Assembly: GCF_000328475.2 (NCBI RefSeq)
Contig: NC_026494.1
Location: 1-64,000, forward strand
DNA from: Mycosarcoma maydis
Taxonomy: Eukaryota; Basidiomycota; Ustilaginomycetes; Ustilaginales
Direction: 5' to 3'
DNA length: 64,000 nt
The position numbers and the translations under genes were made by a program. Below, piece after piece: positions 53,301-62,108 of this stretch. A model generated the notes under the pieces. The model ran no database searches and was not told where the DNA came from. It was given only the letters and a program-made list of their open reading frames with translations. Position 1 is the first letter of the stretch. Every line of letters begins with the position of its first letter.

Positions 53301-54083
53301 GACGATACTGGGACTCGCTTCGATGTAGTCGCCTCGAAATGCACGTTGGAGGTCGGTATCTGCTTGCGAAACTTTGTTCTTGCGCACGGCGTGCGAGATG
53401 GCGATGGCGATGTTGGACCAGGCCCATGCGGCGCACACAAAGACGAGCGTGAAGAACTCGCGCTCGACGATAGCGGCGAGAGGCGCTTCGGCGGGCTGGA
53501 TGAACGAGCCTACGAGGACGAGGAACGAGGCGCTACCAAGCGCACGCTCCGATGGACCGATGAGGAAGATGAGCATACAGATCCAGGCGAGCAAGGCGGA
53601 GCGGATGACGGGTTTGAGTTTGGGCCAGGTAAAGCATGGTGGGATCCAGCTGATGTACCAAGGCAGCGGGTCGAAGCCGGCAAGCTTGGCCAAGCGCTTG
53701 CCATGTCTGGTGATGAGAGGTGGGATACGCATACGCTTGGGTTTGGGTTTGGGTTTGGGATAGGGATTGCCGTTGTCCAAGTCGCGTTGTGTAGATGAGG
53801 TTGATGAGGGATGAATGGCTCCATGTTGCTTCTCTGCTTGATCAATGTCGTGGCAAGTAGAGCCAGTCTGGGATGATGGATCGGCGGCGTTGGTGCGTGG
53901 TCTTGCTCGATTGCGTGGGCCAATGGAAGCAACCGATGGTGACGCGTTGTGGTTGGGTTTGGTGATGGTCTTGGGTGGCCTAGCAGCGACAAGATCGTTT
54001 GCTTGGCTCTGTGCTGGCTGATCCGAAGCAGGAATGGATGGCGTTGGCGACAGCGATGACTGCGGCAAACGTTGCGAGCTCAT
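49560..54083 (-). CDS. Very large FUSC/ArAE-family membrane protein (brefeldin A-sensitivity-like)
   Basis: A 1,507-residue intronless integral membrane protein from ATG 54083; the longer frame starts at GTG. Residues about 1-150 are basic disordered sequence. About 158-334 form a first set of about six hydrophobic segments (e.g. ALLAWICMLIFLIGPS, ASFLVLVGSFIQPAEAP, FFTLVFVCAAWAW). A long cytosolic region follows, Ser/His-rich at 450-650 and helical beyond. About 1020-1190 is a second hydrophobic set (AVLIALVSLPAYMK, AIWAIFMAQLTLARF, FALLSRILATVIGAVFAL, RIYFPGPPITPIIASVTTAL), then a C-terminal DUF2421-like helical region. The two-half arrangement matches fungal putative ER transporters of the aromatic-acid-exporter/FUSC group, including those named brefeldin A sensitivity protein. 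Substrate unknown. A run of alternating Glu-Pro (coded by a 6-bp repeat near 50361-50400) interrupts the C-terminal region. Confidence 0.85.
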
Positions 54084-54999
54084 CCTTGTGACTGACAGAG
54101 ATAGCTGCCAACGACGAGTGAGCACCCGAGCGTGGACGCAACCTTTTCCGACGTTTCTGTTCGCGTGACGCCGACAAGATGGGCTGTGCTGTGGATGTCA
54201 AGGTTGTCAACGGTCGATTCGTGATTGTGATGCTCTCGGTACTGGTCCGAAGCCGCGCTGAGCCGTTGAAACTAGCTCTGGTGTGGCATGATCGGAAGTG
54301 ATGCGACTCGGCCTTCAAAGGTGATGATCACGATCACAATGACAAATACAATCACATCACGAATGGTAAAGGTAACTGTGATGACAACCATCCATGATCA
54401 CAAACAGAAGCTCGAATCACAACCAGGAACGCATAAATTTACACACAGACTCGTGACTCTTTGCTTGCTCATCGGAGCGTTCACCGCCATTCACGATTGC
54501 CCGAAATAACAAAATCACGATTCGCGATTACGATGCCTGCAAGCCGCCGATACTCAGCAGCAGCGGCAAAGCATTCTTGATTTAGTTACGTGATAGTTTT
54601 GTGCGTCAGTCGTGAGTATGTGTCACGTGCCGTGTGTGTATGGGCAAGCTGTTAGGTCGTTGGTGATGTTCGGCCGTATGCGAGGTGAGAATCGTGCGTT
54701 GATTGATGCACGTTGTGCAGCTCGAGGTGCAGCTTCCGATGCCGCGGACGGGCTTGGAATCAGCGTGGTAAGCCGGATGATCGGTTGCTGTTAGCTAATC
54801 ACCATCGTGCATGGTTATGAGTCTGACCGTGGACGAGGGCGCTTGCTAAGTTATTTGTTGGCTTTGCTTGTGCATTCGCGATTGATTCTCGTATAATCAC
54901 GACTCCGTGCTTGTTGGGAAGCTGTGCGTGTGATCTCTTCACCCTCCATCTTCGGTAGATGGCATTTCGAGAGTCGCCGCATCGCGAACCTTTTGCAGA
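54084..54999. other. Divergent intergenic region
   Basis: Between the FUSC gene (minus) and the methyltransferase (plus). Holds ATCACGA-like units near 54325, 54350 and 54507-54530; no long array. No coding region is seen. Confidence 0.5.
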
Positions 55000-56061
55000 A
55001 TGAACCAGATCTACGAGCTGCTCGACCGCGGCTATGTGCCCGACGTGGTTCTGCGTCGCGCCATCCGAATGCTCAACGCACAGCGCATCCGCAGTCTCGC
55101 CAAACCCGAAGACGACTTTGGCAAGCACATTGGCATGAAAAAGGACTACATCCGCTCGCTCAAGACGCGCGAGATTGCGATCCAGCAGCACAAAGCCAAC
55201 CAGCAGCACTACGAGGTCGACACGAGCTTCATGCTCAGCTGCCTCGGCAAGCGTGCAAAGTACTCTTGCTGTCTCTACGAAACAGGCAACGAGACGCTCG
55301 ATCAGGCCGAGGAAGCCATGCTGAATACGTACTGCGAAAGGGCGCGTCTCAAGGATGGTCAGCACGTCTTGGATCTCGGTTGTGGTTGGGGCTCCTTGTC
55401 GCTCTACTTGGCCGAAAGGTATCCCAACTCGCGTATCTATGCGCTCTCCAATTCGCGCACTCAAAAGATCTATATCGACTCGATCGCTGCGGAACGCGGC
55501 TTCAACAACCTAGAGGTTCACACGGGTGATGTCAAGACGTACACGTTTGCCGAAAACTCGTTTGACCGCATTCTCAGCATCGAAATGTTTGAACATATGA
55601 AAAACTATGCTCTTCTCTTCCAAAAGGTCGCTTCGTGGCTCAAGGACGGTCCGGAATCGCGTCTGTTTATCCACATATTTTGCCACCGCACCACGCCGTA
55701 CCATTTCGAGGAGGACGACGGCTGGATGGCGCAGAACTTCTTCAGTGGTGGAACAATGCCCAGCTTTGACCTCTTCCAGCACTTCCAACAGCACGTCACC
55801 CTGCAAGACAGTTGGTGGATCAACGGCAATCACTATGCAAAGACGTGCGAGCACTGGCTCAAAACGCAGGATGCCAATCAAAGCAAGCATGACCAGATCA
55901 AGATGCTCAGAAAAGACGCCGTCAGCAAGGGCAGCAGCGAGATCGAGGGCGAAAAGACGTTCTACAGGTTCCGCATCTTCTACTTGGCCTGTGCCGAGTT
56001 CTTTGCCACTAATGGCGGCAATGAGTGGGGCGTCGGCCACTATCTCTTCTCGAAAAAGTAG
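55000..56061 (+). CDS. SAM-dependent methyltransferase, CNMT / cyclopropane-fatty-acid synthase-like
   Basis: A 353-residue intronless enzyme of the superfamily that includes bacterial cyclopropane-fatty-acyl-phospholipid synthase and plant coclaurine N-methyltransferase. N-terminal helices (DRGYVPDVVLRRAIRMLN) are followed by the family's ANQQHYEVDTSFM and KYSCCLYETGNETLDQAEEA. SAM motif I is VLDLGCGWGSLSLYLAERYP. ALSNSRTQK, DRILSIEMFEHMKNYALLFQ, HIFCHRTTPYHFEEDDGWM and NFFSGGTMPSFDLFQHFQ follow; the SIEMFEHM Glu is a family catalytic position. The order and spacing fit the plant CNMT-like subgroup better than classic CFA synthases. The substrate cannot be named; an amine or an unsaturated acyl chain are the two precedents. 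Confidence 0.88.
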   Translation: MNQIYELLDRGYVPDVVLRRAIRMLNAQRIRSLAKPEDDFGKHIGMKKDYIRSLKTREIAIQQHKANQQHYEVDTSFMLSCLGKRAKYSCCLYETGNETLDQAEEAMLNTYCERARLKDGQHVLDLGCGWGSLSLYLAERYPNSRIYALSNSRTQKIYIDSIAAERGFNNLEVHTGDVKTYTFAENSFDRILSIEMFEHMKNYALLFQKVASWLKDGPESRLFIHIFCHRTTPYHFEEDDGWMAQNFFSGGTMPSFDLFQHFQQHVTLQDSWWINGNHYAKTCEHWLKTQDANQSKHDQIKMLRKDAVSKGSSEIEGEKTFYRFRIFYLACAEFFATNGGNEWGVGHYLFSKK

Positions 56062-56259
56062 AGGGGCACCTTTTTTTTCTTCTCTCTGTAACCATAGATG
56101 CCATCCCTCACACCTCTTCCCCTGCCAGTACAGGTCTTGAGCAAACCAAACTTGGACATTGCCGAACAGTGCAGTCTGTCAATGTCTACCAACAGCAGCG
56201 TTTGTTTGTTCGTTTTTTCAACGTTTACGATTAGCATTTTGCCCATGTCATACTGACAA

Positions 56260-58542
56260 TCACGGCGTGTGATGGCTCTGCGTCTGCGACTCGTGCGGCA
56301 AACCGTAGAGCGACCAATGAGCAAATTCAGCCTCGCCGAAGCGGAGCAACGTTGTGACACTGCCGTCGACAACTGCGACGACCACGCTCCTCCTGCCCGC
56401 CTTGAGCGGCGGGAAGGGATTGCCAGTGCTGCCTCTTCCGTTGCCTCCCTCACGAGGTGTGTTGCGAGATTTCCACTTGGCACCTGCGTGCATCCTGTTG
56501 GCACGTGCGGGGGGCGACCAGCAGCCGGGCGAATGCCGGAAGAGCCTCGCCACCGCTTTCACCGGCGTGAAATCGAGCAGTGCGATTCGAACCAGCATCG
56601 TATATACGCTTGTGTGGCGCATCCGTTTTGCCCATTCGTTCGCACTCGAGCTTTTCAAAAGCTCCTTTCTTCGTTCAGCAGCTTGCTGTCTGGCTGCTGC
56701 TTTTTCGCGCAGAAACTTTTGCTTGCCTTGGCTGAATTTGCCGTACGCCGCTCGGTTTTTGGCTTGGTTGGATGCCTTGAGTTGCTTTTCGTACTCGAGC
56801 CTCTCTCGAATTTCGTGCTCGCTCATCGTTCGCTCGACGCCTTGCCCGCCTTGTTCGGTGGCACTTGTAGTGCTTGAGCAAGCACCACCGACCAGCTCCT
56901 GGTCCGATCCGGGAACCGGGATGTGCGCAAACATTGTTTCAAACGCCCACACCGACGGTACAGGCGTCGTGCGTGCATTCAGGATCACGATCCGGAACTC
57001 GGCCGGTGGAGGATGCGATTTGCGATACAGTGTCGCCGGTCGCCAGGCGTAGTAGAATGGTTTCAGCTCATTCCTGGATGATCTTGAATGCGACCCAGGC
57101 ACGAGTCGGATGGTCGAGGTGGCAGAGCAAGTTTCGGTTTGAACATCACCTGTCGAGTCGCAAGGGAGCCAAAAGTCATGTCCAGAGGGTACGATCTGCA
57201 ACGAGCTAAACACGGCATCGTAAGTGTTCCACTCGATACACGCGCCCTTTTCGCCCAGGAAGCGTCGTCCATCCTGGTGCTGGTTGTGCAATCCCAGACC
57301 GAGGCCGAGACCAAGACCAGGCGCCGTCGCCGTCGCCGTCGCATTCGCTCTTCCACTCGTTCCACGGGCACGCCATGCCAGCGCGGCGATCCACGTACCC
57401 ATTCTGACCATGGTGTTGCGCCAAATCCACTGCCACCAATCCACCAACGCGCTCACGCCGTCGGCTGCAAGCTGCATTATACGTCGTGGTGCGTACAGCA
57501 AAATGTCGAAGATGGTGGTGAGCTTGATCGGACGCTGCGGATCCGCAATGATACTCTTTGGCTTGACAGGCTGATTGGCTTTTGCCGAAGATTGCTGCGC
57601 CGCTTGAGTTTGGTTGGTTGTGTTCTTCTTGGCGAGCGCAGAAGCCGAGATCGGGGCGGCACGAATGGCGTCTACGATGCTCGCGCGTTGCACCACGTAT
57701 CCGAGCCGCTTGAGGTGGGCATAGATAAGATAGGCTTCCCTCGTCAGTGGCTCGTCTTGCTGTATCGTCGAATCTGGCTCGCTCAGAGGCTGCATCAATG
57801 CGGCAAACGCTTGTTGTACCGACATGGGCACCAGCGCCGGCTCCTCCTCGTTCGGCTGCGGCTGCGGCTGCGGCTGCGCTTCGGCTGGGTGATAGATCTG
57901 CAGACTGCCTCTTTCGGTGAGAAACAAAGCTTCTTCAGGCAATAGCTCGTTCCATGCTTTGGTGACCAACTTGCCTGTAGCTTTGTCGACCACCTGTTCT
58001 CTCTGGATCACCCCCACGGTTTCGAAAATTTTACCCTGTATGTCCAACAATCTCGCCCTCCTCGTTCTAGCATCCCACGTGGCTCGCACGAGCGAGCGAT
58101 ATGCCACTCTGCGCTCTCCCGAGACGGCTGTGAACATGGCTTCTCTGCTTCGCTCGAGCAGTTTGGATTGACCACCGAAACCGGTGGGTTCGAAATCTTT
58201 CTCGCCTCGCTTGGGGATGACGATGCCGGATGCGTTGGAAGCAGATTTGGATTTAGGATGGAGGGTGGAGAGCAGGCGGAGATAGTCGGGCGCTTCATCT
58301 TCGGCGTCTGAGTCATCGGCGACGTGCGGTTCAGAGACAGGGCTAGGTTTCGAGGAGCTGGCAGTGTTGGATCGGATGTAGGCGCTCGGTGTTGCGGTGG
58401 GATCCTCCATGTCTTGCTGTACATCGAACGATGGTGTAGCGGGTGTGCGACTGGCAGAAGTGGGTGACAGAGTTGGTGACAGTGGCGAGAAAGATGATGA
58501 TGCCGTTGTGCGCCGACGTGGCGTGGTGGGTGCAATGACCAT
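56260..58542 (-). CDS. SEN54: tRNA-splicing endonuclease subunit Sen54
   Basis: A 760-residue subunit of the heterotetrameric endonuclease that cuts intron-containing pre-tRNAs (Sen54 measures the mature domain). The longer frame starts at TTG; ATG 58542 is chosen. N-terminal Ser/Pro-rich disorder is followed by the family block PKRGEKDFEPTGFGGQS, SREAMFTAVSGERRVAYRSL and NELLPEEALFLTERGSLQIY. LTREAYLIYAHLKRLGYVVQ follows. After a middle region, the C-terminal fold appears as YYAWRPATLYRKSHPP, EFRIVILNARTTPVPSV, then GNPFPPLKAGRRSVVVAVVD and LLRFGEAEFAHW. Between these two halves lies an insertion of over 100 residues, mostly basic and helical (about 600-700), absent from the usual family layout. 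The C-terminal strand thus continues after an insertion. TPT1 lies directly upstream on the same strand. Confidence 0.9.
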   Translation of the reverse strand: MVIAPTTPRRRTTASSSFSPLSPTLSPTSASRTPATPSFDVQQDMEDPTATPSAYIRSNTASSSKPSPVSEPHVADDSDAEDEAPDYLRLLSTLHPKSKSASNASGIVIPKRGEKDFEPTGFGGQSKLLERSREAMFTAVSGERRVAYRSLVRATWDARTRRARLLDIQGKIFETVGVIQREQVVDKATGKLVTKAWNELLPEEALFLTERGSLQIYHPAEAQPQPQPQPNEEEPALVPMSVQQAFAALMQPLSEPDSTIQQDEPLTREAYLIYAHLKRLGYVVQRASIVDAIRAAPISASALAKKNTTNQTQAAQQSSAKANQPVKPKSIIADPQRPIKLTTIFDILLYAPRRIMQLAADGVSALVDWWQWIWRNTMVRMGTWIAALAWRARGTSGRANATATATAPGLGLGLGLGLHNQHQDGRRFLGEKGACIEWNTYDAVFSSLQIVPSGHDFWLPCDSTGDVQTETCSATSTIRLVPGSHSRSSRNELKPFYYAWRPATLYRKSHPPPAEFRIVILNARTTPVPSVWAFETMFAHIPVPGSDQELVGGACSSTTSATEQGGQGVERTMSEHEIRERLEYEKQLKASNQAKNRAAYGKFSQGKQKFLREKAAARQQAAERRKELLKSSSANEWAKRMRHTSVYTMLVRIALLDFTPVKAVARLFRHSPGCWSPPARANRMHAGAKWKSRNTPREGGNGRGSTGNPFPPLKAGRRSVVVAVVDGSVTTLLRFGEAEFAHWSLYGLPHESQTQSHHTP

Positions 58543-58801
58543 GTTGGGATCTTGACAATCGATGGTCGTTGCGTGAAGCTGAGTAGAGAGTTGAGTTGCG
58601 AACGACGTTTTCTTGTCTTTTTTTTTTTTGTTGGACCCTGAATCGAAAATCGTCAATCGTGAATTCACGAATACGGACGCTGATGAATCGCGCTGAGCAG
58701 CGCTGAGCCGCGTCTCGGTCCTCACGTTTGGCAAACAAATTCGAGTGTGACACGGACGACTAGAAGCAGATGAATGGGATGTATTGGGCTGTAGATACGA
58801 G

Positions 58802-58810
58802 TTATACAGT

Positions 58811-58851
<41 letters not shown>

Positions 58852-59857
58852 GTCGAGACCACACGAGCTGCGCGTTTTGATCTTCTACCTTGGTAAAGTA
58901 CTGTACGCCGAGCATGTGATGTTGGTTGTCACCTGGGGTGAGAACGACGCCGTTGGAAGAGAGGTAAAACGGGATGCCGTCGGTGATGGCTTTGACAATG
59001 TCGATGTAGATGAGCCTGTTGGCGGATTTGCGCATGCCGGATATGACTCCCTGTTGGCCAAACTTGCCTTTGGCAAGGTGGATGTGATTGCGAGTCATGG
59101 GCTTCAAGCCGCCGGATGCGAGGATGAGGTCCCAAGCTGGAGCATAGGTTCCGTGGATGACTTGCACGCGATGCTCGCTGGCGATCTGCAAGGCATCGAG
59201 GTTGGTCTTCAGATGGTGCTCTTCTGTGAGGCTGTGATTGTGTGGATCGTCATGTGTCAGCTTCAACAGGTGCAGATTCTCCAACGTCAGCGCGACGTGT
59301 TGCAGCTCTACGACGTTCTTCAACGAATGTCCCTGAACCGCTCTCACCCACCACTCGGCTGAGTTTTGCTGGGACAATTCAAACCTCTTTTTCTCGTTAC
59401 TCTCTACAATCCTCCTGACATCCTCCAAGCGTGGCTTTGTCTTTTTTCCGTCAGGAAGCGTGATGGTGACACTCTTGACTCTGGGTCGCTGTAGCACATG
59501 CTCTAGCAAAACATAGCCGTCGGCACGAATCTCGAGTGCTTCCTTTTCGGCACCGTGTCGTAGGATGTAGGCGAGCGCTCGCGAGAGTTGCTCGTCGCTC
59601 GATGGAGGTTTTCGTGGCGCTTTCAGACTGGAACTGGAGCTAGAACTCGCACTCGCACTCGCATTCGCACTCGACGACTTGCTGATGGACGAGGAAGCGG
59701 TTGATGGTTGTTCCGCTTTGATGGCGATTTTCTTTTGCGCAGCTTGTTGGAGCTTGAGCGCCTTTTGTGCTTCCTTTCGAGCTTTTCGTTCGAGCTTTAC
59801 GTCGCTAACGGCGGGGTCCGTTGAGCTGGACGAGGTGGCTGGCTCTTGTGTCGACAT
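58802..59857 (-). CDS. TPT1: tRNA 2'-phosphotransferase Tpt1
   Basis: A 351-residue enzyme that removes the splice-junction 2'-phosphate left by fungal tRNA ligase, transferring it to NAD+. The longer frame starts at GTG; ATG 59857 is chosen. After a Ser/Lys-rich N-terminus (about 1-85) comes the Tpt1/KptA domain: SRALAYILRHGAEKE, IRADGYVLLEHVLQRP, VIHGTYAPAWDLILASGGL, MTRNHIHLAKGKFGQQGV and YIDIVKAITDGIPFYLSSNG followed by LTPGD. The conserved Arg-His-Arg-Arg set of the active site is represented by LRHGA, the RADGYV Arg and the RNHIHL Arg. Between the first two and last blocks is an insert of about 60 residues. The C-terminus PSPSPSPSPSPSPTV is coded by (GGCGAC)6. The stop lies 259 bases upstream of SEN54. 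Confidence 0.93.
58812..58847. repeat. (GGCGAC)6 in-frame repeat in TPT1 tail
   Basis: Six perfect hexamers, coding the alternating Ser-Pro tail of Tpt1 on the minus strand. Copy-number change would alter the tail length without frameshift. Confidence 0.9.
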
Positions 59858-60247
59858 GATGGCTGTCTTGCAAGGTTCGCAACGACCAGATCGAGAATCG
59901 CGAATCATCCCAATCACGAATCACGAATCGTAAAGTACGAATCGTGAATCACGTTGAAAATTGGCGTTTTTGGATAGCCAAGTGGGAACAAGCGGTCTGA
60001 CAATAAGGGATGCGAAAAAGCCCCACGAATCGTAAATCACGAATCGTAAATCGTGAGTTACTCGCACGGTTGGAAGAAAGGCGAATCCGAATTCAAAGTG
60101 AAGCTCGAATTGAAACTTACGAAACGTGAATTGGTGATTGTGATTCGTGATTGGTGATGGGTGTTGAAATTCGGATTCGACTTGAAAGTGCGGGGTGACG
60201 GTGGAGTTGTGAGTTTTCGAGAAGCGCTTTCACCGACATTCTGTGAT

Positions 60248-60359
60248 CGTGAATCGTGAATCGTGAATCGTGAATCGTGAATCGTGAATCGTGAATCGTG
60301 AATCGTGAATCGTGAATCGTGAATCGTGAATCGTGAATCGTGAATCGTGAATCGTGAAT
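60248..60359. repeat. (CGTGAAT)16 perfect tandem array
   Basis: Sixteen uninterrupted copies, 112 bases, the longest array in the window. It lies 390 bases upstream of the TPT1 ATG and 755 bases upstream of the SET gene ATG. Unit and orientation match array 1 at 21693. Confidence 0.95.
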
Positions 60360-60655
60360 GGAGCCATCGACGTGCAAGGTGGTTATAGTGAGTGAGTGCG
60401 TCATGATTGGCAGAATTCAGCGAGTCAAGTTAACTCGAGACTGACTTGGTTGGACCGCATCGCACGACATCCCTTGCATGACTCGTTGCACCAATCACAG
60501 ATCGTGAATCGCGTGGTTTGCTCGGTCGCCATGCTTTGGCGTACCAGTCAGAGTGTTGACACGGCGCCAGTCACAGAGAGGCAAACAGGCAAGGCAAAGT
60601 GCTAAAAGCCTGTGTGTTGGGCCGGGAAACAGAAGAGGTTCAGTAGCCGAGAACC

Positions 60656-60683
60656 GAGCGTCGAGCGTCGAGCGTCGAGCGTC
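60656..60683. repeat. (GAGCGTC)4 heptamer microsatellite
   Basis: Four perfect 7-bp copies of a unit unrelated in sequence to CGTGAAT except for the CGT core. Confidence 0.9.
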
Positions 60684-60864
60684 GAGCGAGATTCGTGGTT
60701 CGTGATTCGCGATGGTCGGCAGAAGGACGGCGTTGGAAGAAAGGAAATCCAACTCACTGTGCACTCACTGTGCAACTCACTGATCGACTCACACCTGTGC
60801 AATTCGTGATTCGTGACTCGTGATTGTGAATGCAGCAAGTTTGGTCCGTCGTCAGTTGTCAGTC

Positions 60865-60892
60865 GTCAAGCGTCAAGCGTCAAGCGTCAAGC
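60865..60892. repeat. (GTCAAGC)4 heptamer microsatellite
   Basis: Four perfect copies of a third 7-bp unit within the same intergenic region, followed by GTCAA. Confidence 0.9.
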
Positions 60893-61114
60893 GTCAATCT
60901 GTGAATCTGTGAATGCCGGTGAATCCGGTGCAAAGACGAGAGCGATTCCTTGCGTGTTCGAGTTGGTGTTGGTGTTGGCTATTCACGATTTGACCCGCCT
61001 CGCTTCTACGTTGTGGTTTGGGGTTTCGTGTTTGTTTTGCATCTTGTGTTCCTTTCTTCCATACAAGCAAGCATAAGCATAGGCAAGCATTGTTGATCCT
61101 AACGTTCAAGCAAG

Positions 61115-61831
61115 ATGATGACTTCGAACCCTACCTCGCCTGCCACCTACCAGGGCCACCTCACCGCTGGCGACGGTGTGCTTGCCTCGCGTCTTCACAA
61201 GCCCACGCATCCATCGTTGGTTCAGGTGATCTTCAACAATGGCTCGTACAACTCGCATCTCATCTCGCTCCAGAACTTTTCACGAGGACAACTGATCACA
61301 CCCTTTTCGCCACATGCCGACTTTGCGTCGACCAAGAGCTACTCGACCGTGCAGACCGGGCGCAACACGCACATTGAACTGAATTCCGACCTGCTCTACT
61401 GCAACCACTCGTGCGATCCCAACGTCAGCTTTGTCATTGGCGATGCTCAGGACAAGTCGAGCTGGAAGGCGGTGGCGGAAAAGGACATCAGCAAGGGCGA
61501 CATTTTGACTTTCTGTAAGTTGCAAATCTTTCACTCGGCTCGAGACGTCGAGCTAGCGCAAAGCTGATCGCTTCTCTTGTTTCGGCGGCGCACCCTCCTC
61601 TGCACAGTCTACCCGAGCACCGAATGGCACATGTCGCAACCGTTTGATTGCGCCTGTGGCTCCTCGTCACACTGCCTCGGCAAGATCGACGGCGCCCATT
61701 CCATCAACCCCGCCACTTTGTCCAAGTACTTTGTCAACAACCACATTCTCGAGCTCAAGCGAAACCAGATCCATGCCGACACCACCCTCTCTGCCGACAA
61801 CAAGCAGCAGCTCCTCAACCTCTTGCAATAG
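61115..61831 (+). CDS. Small SET-domain protein, two exons
   Basis: A 207-residue protein. Exon 1 is 61115-61514 and exon 2 is 61608-61831; the 93-base intron has GTAAGT and GCACAG borders and restores the diagnostic post-SET sequence. SET core: LLYCNHSCDPNVSFVIGD (NHSC motif), WKAVAEKDISKGDILTF spanning to the junction FYPSTEWHM, then a Cys-rich post-SET-like end DCACGSSSHCLGKIDGA. The C-terminal tail is a Lys/Gln-rich helix. SET proteins usually methylate lysine of histones or other proteins. This short form lacks a recognisable N-terminal half of the fold (the first GDGVLA-type strand is present), as in the many small fungal SET proteins of unknown target. An alternative ATG at 61118 exists. 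Confidence 0.85.
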
Positions 61832-62108
61832 CAAGCGCTCAGTCCACCCTGACCTCCCTTTCTTGATTCGCCCACCACACATCCATCATGCACTTGCATT
61901 CTTGACTAGAACATCCATTTGCACCACAAATCAAGCCGACAGATCCCAAGATGCCGCGTGTGTCTCACGCAACCGATTTCACGTCTGTTCTGCTGCGTGT
62001 ATGTGTGTTGCTCTGGACCGGCGCAAAGTGGCCAAGTGAAATGCGATACATGTATAACCAAGACCGTGAAGCACAAACGATCGCAAACATCGGAAACATG
62101 AACAATTC

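Larger units (their letters stand above)
59858..61114. other. Divergent intergenic region with heptamer array 3
   Basis: Between TPT1 (minus) and the SET gene (plus). Contains CACGAATCGTAAA-type tandem units near 59915-60055, the (CGTGAAT)16 array at 60248-60359, (GAGCGTC)4 at 60656-60683 and (GTCAAGC)4 at 60865-60892. No gene is seen; frames reading IHDSRFT are the translated repeat. Confidence 0.6.

Noticed and set aside
56580..56602. GGTTCGAATCG tRNA B-box-like word
   Set aside because: Lies inside the SEN54 coding sequence with no other tRNA features.
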